A stretch of 64,000 bases of DNA from Acanthosepion esculentum. Lineage: Eukaryota; Mollusca; Cephalopoda; Sepiida; Sepiidae. The notes under the pieces were generated by a model. The model did no database searches. It saw only the letters and a list, made by a program, of their open reading frames with translations, and had not been told where the DNA came from. This document shows positions 35,201-47,200 of the stretch, piece by piece; the first letter of the stretch is position 1; every line of letters starts with the position of its first letter. The position numbers and the translations under genes were made by a program. Location of the stretch: positions 31,841,430 to 31,905,429 of the forward strand of contig OZ038509.1 in NCBI GenBank assembly GCA_964036315.1. Reading direction: 5' to 3'.

Positions 35201-38200
35201 CACATTTTATGAAAGGGCCTATTCTTACCTGATATAACCAACACTAACCTTCTGAATATCAGTCAAACAATACTGCAGTGGTTAGCTGTCTGGTATGACT
35301 AGCTATAAATAAATTAATTACCATTTCTTTTAAAATTCTTTCATATACAAGAACTAGAACTGATCAAAATGTCATGATATCATTCCTACCCTTCTTAATT
35401 AAAATGCTTTACAATCTCAAAAAAAAGCACAGCCACTCCTCTTATTCATGGTTTCATAAGAAATTTCTTAATAAGGCAGACATATCATGGAATGTATAAA
35501 ATATATGTACATCACCTTCATATGTTTTTCAGAGTTATCATTTTTATACTCATTTATTTGTGTTTTTTTATTTTGTAGATGTGGTTTTGCAGGAGAGATG
35601 GGCCCAAGGTATATTATAGCAAGTCAAGTAAAAATTCGAACAGGGCAGGTAAGAAAAGTTAATTTTACAGATGATCTTTAATGTGTTGTGGTTTCTCAAT
35701 AAAAAAAAACCTTTTGAAGTGGTAAAAATAAAATAGCCTTGCAGCTGAATTATTTTGCAAAGATTGGAATGTTTGGATATTGTCATTAATAGTGTTGTAA
35801 AACAAAGAAATAAAATCAGGAAATGATAGTCCATCTTGAAAATTAGCATCAACTATGTGCATAGTTGACAATTATCTGTATGCCATTTAATAATTTTTAA
35901 ATTAACTATTTTGTTTAATGGATCCTTCCTTCAACATAAAGCAATAGAAGGAATTTTAAATTCATTTTTTAAAAACAACTTCACAACCTATGTCTCTTCA
36001 GAAAAAATATAATAAATTTTTTTGTTTACAGATTAGGAAAATATGGGACTACAAAAATGCTGAAGATTTGTATGAAATACTCAAAGAGTTTTTGAAACAT
36101 TTGTATTTTAGGTAAGTAGATTTCTTTAGATTTTGTTTTAATTGCAACTTAATTATAAATAAAATCAGTATGTGGTGTCTGATGGTTTACTTTAATTAAA
36201 ATAAAAACAACTAAAAGTGGCAACAAAGCTTGGAAAAAGAATTTGTATTTTTTGTGCTATCTTTAAAAAAATAGAATCAAGATTGGGTTGTCTTTAAGAG
36301 GCCTTAATATACAGTAATTGTTTGCACTTCCCTACCAGTTTTGACCAATCACAACCACTTTTACCCCAATAAAAGAATGCTACTTTGGGTGACAGAGCAA
36401 AGATTCTTAGTTCTTTGTGGGTGATGAAGTTGTGAGTATGGATTTTTTTTTACCCCTTTTTATTTACACACCCAGCATTTTATGATGTTGAACTTTCAAA
36501 ACTTTGGAATTGCAACCATAAAGTTATGATTTTGGGATCTGAACCTCCCAATTTCTATTTTCCCTGCAAAAGAAAGTAGAAGTGCTAATATAATAATATA
36601 CTACTCAGGAATTGAGGTCTTTAGTTTATTTTTATTTTTTTGCAATGGAGGCTGGGAAAGAGCATAGGACTATAATGTAAACATGAAAATTTTCCATTGA
36701 AAGTTACTGTAGATTCATAATTTAAGATGCTCATATTTCAATTATTATCAATTTTGACTAGTACTTGTTTTCATTACAATACCCTAATTGCTTTCAATCA
36801 AAACTCTACTCGGTATATGGCAGTGAGTAGACCGTACAAGGTTGAAAACTTGGAAAAGCCTAGTAAAATCCAAGCTGCTTTAACTACTAGGCCACAAGAA
36901 CATTACAGAAGACCAGAAATCTAATATATAACACACTACAATATTCAACAACTTCTGTTGGTGCAATATTTGTTTTTATTACAGTAGTACTATTAATAAC
37001 AGGAGTATTTTTTTGCCTGATTACAGATTAGAACAATATAGGACGTTAAAAATGCTAAAAAAATGTTACTTCTAATATTATTAATGTAAAAATAAAAACA
37101 CTTATTCCAATTCAAAACGATTGCTTTCTCTAGTATAACCCACTGTTGCTTAATCCTTATTAAAAGTAAAACCGGAAGTAATGCTAATTAACAAAACTAA
37201 TTTAATCATTTTTTTCTTACCTACAGACATATAACTATCAAACCACAGGATAGAAGAGTTGTGGTATGTGAATCATTGTTGTGTCCCACTGTATTTAGGG
37301 AAACCCTGGCCAAGGTGCTATTTCACTATTTTGAAGTAAGTTTATTTTTACTCTCATATAAATTCTGTCTTTCTATAATGCTTGCATATGGATACTTGTT
37401 TTAATTTGATAAAAATGATGTTGCAAAAACTTCAATGATGTAGATACAGATTTACAGATTAAATTTAGTAAGAATGATTTATTTAAAATGGGTAACAGTG
37501 TAGATAAATTAATACTATATCTTTTTTTTTTTTTTTTTAAAGGATATTGAATCTAAAATACACAATTTTTTCAGTTTGGAGTGAAAAAGCAGAATCTATT
37601 TTTAAGGGGAAAATGTAGCTCTTTTGAATGTAAATTTTCAAATGTTAAAATCTTTCAGTTAAATACTTGTCCCTAGGAATCCTAATCTTTGAGTTTTACA
37701 TTTGCAGCCTCTATCATTTTTGAATTGCCGCAAAGCTGCTCTGATAAGATATAATATTAGTTTATAAAAAAATGAAAATGACTTAACAAGGTTTTGGTAT
37801 TTGTAATTTTTCATATATTATTAATATTTACTAAGTTTGGCTTCATAGGACACAGTCAAATAGAGGAAATTAGGCTGGGAAGATTATGTTGCACCAGTAT
37901 TCTAATTGAGTTAGTATTGCTAGCTTTGAAAATTAGCATTCAAAATCCTGCTTTTACTCTGACTTGAGTTCCAATAACTACTTAGTCATAGAGCAAACCT
38001 CCTCCTTCAAAAAAGCAAAATTTTAGCACAATCACCTTTGCTTGACTTCAACAGGCAAGTGAGAAGAGGTCAGTTTGGCTTAAGAAGGAAATTGTGGAAA
38101 ATGAAGACTTCAGTATCTGACGTCTAATTAGGTATATGAGTTCTGCTTTCTAAAAAGATTTGTTAGAAATAAGTAAATAATTAGCATAAACCAGATATTG

Positions 38201-41200
38201 CATTTAAATGATATTCCTGTAGACATTATGATTATTAATGTTTATACTGTTTAAAACGAAGATTATTCTGAAGGTGATGTGCGCAGTATCCTTCAGCAGA
38301 ACAAAGACTTGCATTTCCCAGGATAAAATTCAATAAGTTGTCATGCAAAATGCATAAAAAGAAAGATTCAAAATTATTACTTCACTATGACAAAGAAAAT
38401 TATGATCTGATTTTAGAAAGATTTACTAAGAAAATTCTGTTTCAATCAAGTCTAATAAGATCAATTTTTGTCTGAATTTCCGATTCAAGATGGTGAATTA
38501 TAAATTGAGATTTTGAATCGGTTTCTTAGTCTTTTGTTCTTTTATCCAAAAAAATATTTAGGTTGCTAAACTCACTAGTCTTACTCAAGTGTATGTTGCA
38601 TCCAGTAATCTTCCAGAAGTGTCATGGAAACTTATGCCTGATATATAAACTTTTTAATATTCAATAAATTCAGAAGATTTCAAGTGACTTATTTGGTTAG
38701 CCAACTCAAGAATTTTGGGTTGAAATGCTCATCAGAGCCAGATATTTGATATATCACTTGAACTTTTCTTAATTATTGAATATTATAGCTCAAGTTACTT
38801 TTTGGAAGAAGTTCTGCTAGCCTGAAAAATACATAAAATTCTCATAATTTTCAATTTTTTCAGTTGTTATTATTGTTACTATTATTATTATCATCAAACA
38901 TTTTAACATAAATTTTAGCTGTGCTATTTTACATTGAGCATTGTTTAATTACTGCCAGTACTCAGTGTACATATCACAACAGAAGGAGCAAGATGTTTTT
39001 TATAAGTATTTCCTTGGGTAGTTTTCTTTTTATCTTAATGTTTTTATTGTCCTAATTAGACATTCCTATATAGTGTTCATATCTAGGTTTGGCCTGCTAA
39101 TTGAATGATTCTCCAATATTATTTTGTCTATTCTCTGCCTTGATGCTTTCACTTCAAGTATCTGAGAGTAAAATTTCCCACCTCTTTGGATTCAATTTTT
39201 TTCTATATCCAGAGTTAAGAACAATTCTTCACATTTGGAAAGTGTATCTTGAAGCTGTTTATCCATCAATTTTGATAGATTTTCTCTTGAACATGTTTTG
39301 TAATTACCATAATTCCCCATGTACAATACGCATTTTTTTCTAAAAAATAATAAGCAAAATTAGGGGTGGGTATTGTGCACAGCTACAAAAATATCTTTAA
39401 AAAATTGCCGTTTCATAGGTTGATTTCAGTTGCGAAATGACTATTCACCACAGACATACAACAATTTGACACTAACATTCAGCGATTACAACCCCATTAG
39501 GATGTCAAATACAATCATATGTACCTGACAATACTCACAAATGTAAAATATAAGAATTATCATAAAACTAAATTAGAATAATACTATTCTATGTTTAAAA
39601 CCATTTTTTTGTGAAAACCTACATACAGATCCATTAGATCACACATTTTATTGAACAAAAACAGGTTAATGAGTCTGTGCAGTAGGCACAATATAAGTAT
39701 TTCCATTTCCTTTCAGAATCGTAATGATCAGAAATTTTGAAAAATATTTTCAATTACAGCTTGAATAAGAGTAGGAAACTGCCATAATGAAATTGGAGAG
39801 GTACAATTTATAGGGTTTGATTACCAAACAAGGGGTGCATATTATGCATGAGTAGAAAGAAGCATTTTCCTGCACTTTCAGCACAATTTTAAGGGTGTGT
39901 ATTATGGATGAAGGCGTATTATACATGGGGAATTATGCTATTCTTACTTTCTAGATATTTATAGATGTTTTCATGCATAATCCAGATGGAATTAGTTTCG
40001 GGTCTGTATATCAGCAATGGTGTCAGCGTTAGGTATAACTTTTCTCAATGTCTCTATTTTTCCTGTATCACATTTCATCTGGACCGATCCAAAAACTTTT
40101 ATCATGTTAAATTCTTAAGTATATCCTTTAAATTTTGCTGCTAAGTAATAAGAAAAGAGAATAATATATTTATCAAAAGATGTAGAAACAGCAGAACCAA
40201 TTATGTCCAGTTGATTTATTTTCTCAATAAAAACTTTTTTAAAACTACTATTTATGGATGTGTTCATAGTGTAGTAATGTGGAAAGTGTAATCGGTATAC
40301 CAAGTTCAAATTAATTCTGGCCAAGTTCATTGCATTCACTTTTGCACAAAAGTGAATGAGAGAGGTATGAAGCCATCTCTTCTCCCCCAGCTACTAGTTG
40401 GACATTGTGTTGACAACTCATTTTGTAAAAACCTACTTAGTGCATAAACTACATCAGAAACAGCATGTTTAGGCTGTGGCTCTATACTCTACAGAGAGAT
40501 CTAATTGTGTAGAGGAGGAGGACTATTTTATTAAAGTACTTGCTGATGTACCTGGTAATTCCCGGGAAAGTGGATGTTATCCCCAGCTCCTGTTCTCATA
40601 TCCTTTCTTTGGTTATCCAAAAGTAACAATTCAAAGTAGGTATCACTGAAAAGTGCTTTTGTGTGTTCACAGAGAATATCCAACCACCACCCCTAGGATT
40701 TTTAGAGGAAATATCAATAAGCAATTTACATAACAGTTATCTGAAAGTAAGAATTCAAAGTAAGTAGCCCTGAAAAGGGCTTTTGTGCATTCACTGAGAT
40801 ATGACCCTTGTATATAGTTAAATTTTTTGAGGACTTTCAGTCAGAATTTTTTGGGGGGGGATGGAGAGGCAATTACAGATTTCTTTTTAATGAAATAACC
40901 TTTGTATCGGTCAGATTGTGTCACCTGAATGTGGAAATTTGAACAAACATTCATTCATATTTGTTGGATATTTTATGACATATAAGAGTATTATTTTGAT
41001 CCCTATATTAGTTTAATGTAGGTGTACTTTTGTAACCATGGTAGTGAACAGTTTGCTATAAAAAAGACTATGCAGAATTAGGGGTCAAATAAGGATTATT
41101 TTAACAAAATGATTTTTGATTTGGTTAGATTGTGTCCTCCAAATGTGTAAAATTAGGATCCTTCATGAAATCACTAAAAGTTTGGCGTCTTTTTCATCAT

Positions 41201-44200
41201 TCTATGCTCTTTTGTGGTGACTAAAAGAAGAACAAGGTATTGTACTCACCGAGGGTAGGTCAGGAGGGGGAATTATGTGCTCTGGTGGCGGCGGTGTCTA
41301 AGATAGTAATTTCTCCCGGGCGAACCAAGGCCAAAGGATTGATGATTTTTATAAACGCTCTGGCCACGTCGTATGACGTTGAACAAGACCTTGAGAGTTT
41401 AAAAGGTGCTACTTTCAGTCACAAATTTAGTTTGTTTTTCTCTACAGATCCTTTGTAGAGTTCACTTTGCGCAAAGGAGAACACCGAGTGTTACTAGTCA
41501 TTTGACTTTTGTTACCGTTACAAGGAACACTTTGCTTGTAAGCAACGTCAGACTTTTCGTTGCAAGCCTTGAAATCGTCTTTCCTTTCCCCCCTCCCTTA
41601 CTCGTCGGTGAGATAGTCACGACACATTGCAACGAAAAACGTCGTTGTTCAACCCAGAATTAACTGAAGAGTTGTTTTTTTTCCTATCCCAACAGCATGG
41701 AGGACTCAATCTCAATGGAAGACCTCAAACGAAGGCAAAACGTACTTCAAAGAAACATTACTATTACTCTTGATGGACTAGAGAAGGAAGAAAGTGTTTC
41801 TCCAGAGGTGTTCTCTTCTTTCAAGCGAGAAATAGAAGGCCGGTTGAAGGAACTTGAAGGTGTTTCTTTTGAATGGAGGAGCAGCTGGCTTCAGAGAAAG
41901 ACGCGGAATCCTTGGCGAGATTGAGTCGAGGTTCTTTCCGCTTCAAGTATGACGTGCGACAACGTCTAGATCTTCTACAGAAGGCCAACCCAAGTGAGGT
42001 CCCCACAGTAGAAAGAAATATCGACCACCCCCCTCCAAAACAAGAAAACCCCGTTACTCCAGACACTGGTGGACCGCCTCCCTCCAAACTAACAGCCCAC
42101 TCATCCTTTTCAGTGGAGCCTTTCAAAATAAGGCTGAAGGGTCCACACTTTGATGGAAAAAAAACTTTGAAATCAGTAAAAGGAGTTTCAAAGATTTCTT
42201 GACAAAGTTAAAAAATTGTGCAGCGTCGATGAAATCAGACACCGAAAAACTATATTTCTTGAGATGTTCCTTGGAAGGTAGAGCCCTTCAACTGATAGAT
42301 CATCTTTCTCCCTCTGAAGACAGTTACCCAATGGCCCTGAAACTTTTGAAGGACCAATATTTGGACGAGGGAGAAATAAGAGGAGAGATTGTCCAAGAAA
42401 TATTAGATTTTCAGTTGGACAATCCCAGGGACCTGGAGGGATTGAAGAACTTTATTATAAAAACTCAGGCAGACGTTTGGGAACTCAGGGCCTCATATAA
42501 TTGTGACTTATATGAGGATGAGTCAGCCGGTGCCATAATAATTTCGCAGGTATTGTTCGCCAAATTCCCTGCGGAAATGAAGGGAGAACTGATGCGTATT
42601 TCTGGGAGCACCTACCCAACATTATCAACAATATTAAAGGAAACCCCAGGAATAGTGAAACGACTCTTGATAGCCAGGAAACCAGCAAAGATACCTGCTT
42701 CCAAAACTCGGCCTCAACCTAAGTTTAAAGCAGGGATTACAAGTGACTCTGCCTCTCTTAAAACCTTCAGCACAGAGGTGAGACCGGAGACAGAAATGTG
42801 AATTTTGTAACGCGGATGGACATTTCTATGAGGACTGTCGCAGCTACACCTCCCATGAAGCCAGGATAACTAGATGTAGAGAATTGCGTCTCTGCTATCG
42901 GTGCTTGAAAAAGTCTTACATGGGAAATAGGTGCCCGTTGAAGATATAAAAAAAAATTGACTGTCATAGCTGCAACTCCAAAGGACACCTAACGGCTATG
43001 TGCCCAACCATCGCAAGTAGTGTACAGGTTGATACCTGTTTACATACAAACGAATGTAGTTGTGCTTTCCTGTCTCCCATAATTAGCATAATAGTAGGAG
43101 GAGAAGATAAGGCAGTAAAGGTGAACTGCTTGTTGGACACCGGCAGTCAGAGAACTTATTTAGACACTTTAGTTCTAAAAAAGTTGAATTGCCTTTTCTT
43201 AGCGAAAGACAGGATTATGGAAGTGAAAACCTCTTTAGGCACGAATACCAAAACCTTTAAAGAAATTCCTTTAAAACTGAATCTTTTTTCTGACAAAGAT
43301 TATACTATCCAGATTCTTTCAACTAAACTGAGCCTGTCTTATAACCTCAAAGGACTTACTCAGATTCTTAAAAATTTAAAGAAACGCAAACTGGCTGTGG
43401 AATTTAGTACCAAGGGCGACTTAATTACTATCGATGGGTTGCTGGGAATCAACGTGATTCAACCATTGGATCCTTTAAAGGTGGTCCCTTGCATGTACGG
43501 AGTGGCTTTTAAAACACAAAAAGGATTAATCCCCTTTGGTAATAGTTGCTGCTTTTTATATAAAAACCAGATAAAAAAGAACAACGGGTCACAAATTAAT
43601 TATGCTTCTGTGTTAGCCAAAGCGCCTCGACTTCCACTTTCTAGAATCAACTACGTGATCCACCCAGAGGAATGCTACCCGGACCCCTTAAAAAATTGGT
43701 TTGAGGAAAGTAATGTCCAGAGAGGAGTGGAGAATATGTTCAACCTTGAATCTCTTGGATTACCTACTACTGAAGAATTCTCCACCTTGTATGAAGAGAA
43801 AGTAAAGCAGTTCAGAGATTCTATCACATTCAAGGATGGCCTCTACCATGTGCAACTTCAATGGTATGAGGACAAAATAAAATCAGTACCCTCTAACCAC
43901 AATGCTGCTCTCAGGATCCTGGAAAAGGTGAATAAGGATCTGGACAAGAAAAACTTGTATGACCACTACCTAAAAGTTTTTGAACAACAAGAGGACGAAG
44001 GTATTATTGAAGAAATAATTGTGCCCCCTGAAAGATTTGGAGATTACATCTGGATTCCCCATAGGCCGGTACTAAAGCTAGCAGATCAAACTACAACTAA
44101 AGTGAGACCTGTGTTTAATTGTTCCTATAAACAAAAAAACTCACTCTCATTAAACGAAGCTGCATATCCCGGAGTAAATCTTATGGCGGACATGTTAGAA

Positions 44201-47200
44201 CTGATGATTCAATTCAGAACAAACCAATATGTTCTGTTGGCAGACATTAGAAAGGCATTTCTGATGATTCGCCTAGCGTCTGAAAAGGATCGTAATCGGT
44301 TTTGTTTTTTCCTGAAAAAAGGTGATAACTTGCATTGTTACTGACATAAGACCTGCAAAAGGGGAATTTCGACATATAGTCTTGCAATTCCAACTGTGCA
44401 AAGCTGCAAAAGAAAATGGAGGCAGATGGAACCTTATCAGGATTCGACTCTGGCTGGGAAAAGGTGTTAGGATACCATTATGACCTTGTTCAAGACTCCT
44501 TAAGGGTCCCCCCACACTCATGCGATATGAAAGCAGCAACCAAAAGACGAATATTGTCAGAGACCTCAAAGGTATTTGATCCTTTGTCTCTCTATCTGCC
44601 TGTAACAGTGCAAAGTCGCTTACTGATGAGGGAACTGTGGAAACAAAAACTGAGTTGGGATGATGGTTCCAGAAAGCATGATCTCAGTTTGGAAAACACT
44701 GGCAAAGGATCTATCAGCCTTAGACTCCATATCTTTTCCGAGGAGATTTTTAGACGAAGGAAAGGATACAAAGTTGTTTTTCTTCTGTGATGCCTCTAAA
44801 GCCGCGTATGGTTTTTCAGTGTGCGCTGTACAGGATGGAAGATCATCCTTAATATTTGCCAAAGCAAAGGTGGCACCGCTACAGGGCAAATCCTGTCACT
44901 GCTTCTTGCCGTGAAGTGTTTCCCTTTTTTAAAAAAATCCCTAGGGGACATTCCAATAAAGGACGTTTATATGGTCACAAATGTTCAGGTGGTTCTGTCC
45001 TGGATACTGGCTGAGTTCGTCCACACAAAGAATATATTTGTACGAAACATATTGCAAGACATCACTCAAATGACTAACAAAATCAAGTCAGATTTTGGCT
45101 TAATAGTGAGCTTTCGATATGTTTCAACTGCAGGCAACCCAGTCGATTATATCACCAGAGGACTGACCCTCAAAAAATTTAAAGAGAAGCTTTCTCATTG
45201 GTATGCAGGACCTGAATGGATAAAGCAAGAGGAGTCATGCTGGTAAAATTATGAACTTGGCTGCCTTTCGGAGATTCAGAGAGCAAGTTCATTCTTCAGT
45301 GAATTATATAGCCAAAAGTGGAGCTGTAGCTACTGCAGTTGTTCAAATGGGAAAGTTCTCCAGCTTTAATAAATTAATCAGTGTGACCTCACTAGTCTTT
45401 AAGTTTGTCAACAGACTAAAAAAGAGGAAAATGGATCCTGACCTGCAAGCAAATTGCTACCTGCTCAAGACTATGCAAAAGGAATCCTTTCCTGTAGAGT
45501 TGGACTTTTTGATAGACCCTAGAGGAACAAGCAAGCCCAAACTGGTGAGGGACCTGACCCTCTTTTTGGACCCTAAAGGCATCATAAGATCAAGAGGAAG
45601 GATAGGAGTGTCAGAATGTTTCCCTTACGAAGTCCAAAATCCTATTCTATTAGGAAAGAAGCATCATCTGACAAATCTGATAATTCAAGAGTACCATCAG
45701 AGAAGTCAACATTTGAGTTTGGCCACAACCCTCAATGAAGTATGGTTAGCAGGTTACTGGATCCCACAGGTCATTAAAAATGTGATTAGTACTTGCTTTA
45801 AATGTAAAAGATACAACACAGTTTCTTTTTCGGTACCCAACACAACTGACTTACCAGCCTCTCGAGTGAATTTTATCCGGCCCTATTTGCATACTGGTGT
45901 GGATTATACCAGTCACATTTATGTACAAGGAAAAGACAAGGATTATAAAATGTACATCCTTCTCTTTACATGCATGAGCTTTAGAGCAGTACATTTAGAA
46001 CTGGTTCCTGACATGACAGTAACATCATTTTTGCAGGCCTTTATTAGGTTCACGAATGCCAATGGCATCCCCTCACATCTTTATTTGGATAATGCCCGAA
46101 CATTTAGTGCTGTGACAAGGATTATCAACAAGGGGATGATCATGGATGAATTCAAGGAGAGGTTTGGCCCATACCATTTGAAACATTGTACCATTCCACT
46201 GTTTTCTCCTTGGTACGGTGGTACTTGGGAAAGGTCCATCAAGACTATTAAATCTTGCCTATATAAGACTATAGGAAGAGGAAAAGTAGATTATTTTGGT
46301 CTACTAACTATCATATCAGACATGCAAAGAGCTGTGAATAGCCGCCCTCTGACATATAGGAGTTCTGATGACTCAGATCTAGATATCCTGACTCCTAATT
46401 CACTTCTAAATATGAACGTTGGCCAGAGAATAATGATGAGATTGGACAACCAGGACCTGGAAACAATCGACCCTCTCAGTCGAATTGATTTAATTCAGAC
46501 GCTGCATTCTTGGGAAGAAAGCCTGAAAAAATTTAGGAAGGCTTGGAGCGAAAGTTATTTGTTAAGTCTCAGGGAAAGAGCCCTGAGCCTGGCTGATGGT
46601 ACATTCGAGAATAAAATAAAGCCAGGGGATTTAGTACTGATAAAAAGTCCCCTTAAGACCAGGCCTTTCTAGTCCCTAGGTGAGGTTCTCGAACTAATAC
46701 AAGGGAGTGACGGTTTGATACGCACAGTGAAGATGAGGAAAGGGAATGGAGCTATAGACACGTACTCCATCAAGTATCTCTTTCCTCTGGAATTTCCTCA
46801 GCAACCTGGAGAACCTGAAGGAGAATTTATAGAGGACATGGAACAAACAAGTTCTCAGGACATAACCCAAAGTCCACAACAGGAGGAAAATGTAGTAATT
46901 TGGATTTGCCCCGCCTGCAATAGACCTGAGGATACCAGACCTATGATAGCTTGCGATCGATGTGACGATTGGTTTCACTTTGATTGCATAGGCCTAGTTT
47001 AAGCGCCTCCGAAAACTGCTTGATGGAAAGGAGATAGCGTAAGTCCTTTATCTGGTTGCCATAGTCCCTGGCCCTTTCCACCTGAGCTGGGGAGATGCGG
47101 CAAACATCCTCTCCCAAATTGTAAATCTGTTTTTTTTATATTTTTTTTGTCTTTCAGCTTCTGAGTGGGGCTTCTGTTGCATTTGGAGGAGGGTGGAGGC

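Noticed and set aside
41406..41663. 85-codon open frame in the left LTR, also present in the right LTR (49841-50104)
   Set aside because: Its conservation follows from the LTR copies being the same sequence. It has no recognisable domain and runs out of the LTR into unrelated sequence.
46694..46978. Minus-strand frame opposite the PHD region
   Set aside because: Shadow of the plus-strand pol tail; the antisense gag proper starts to the right of 47000 and is in different frames.
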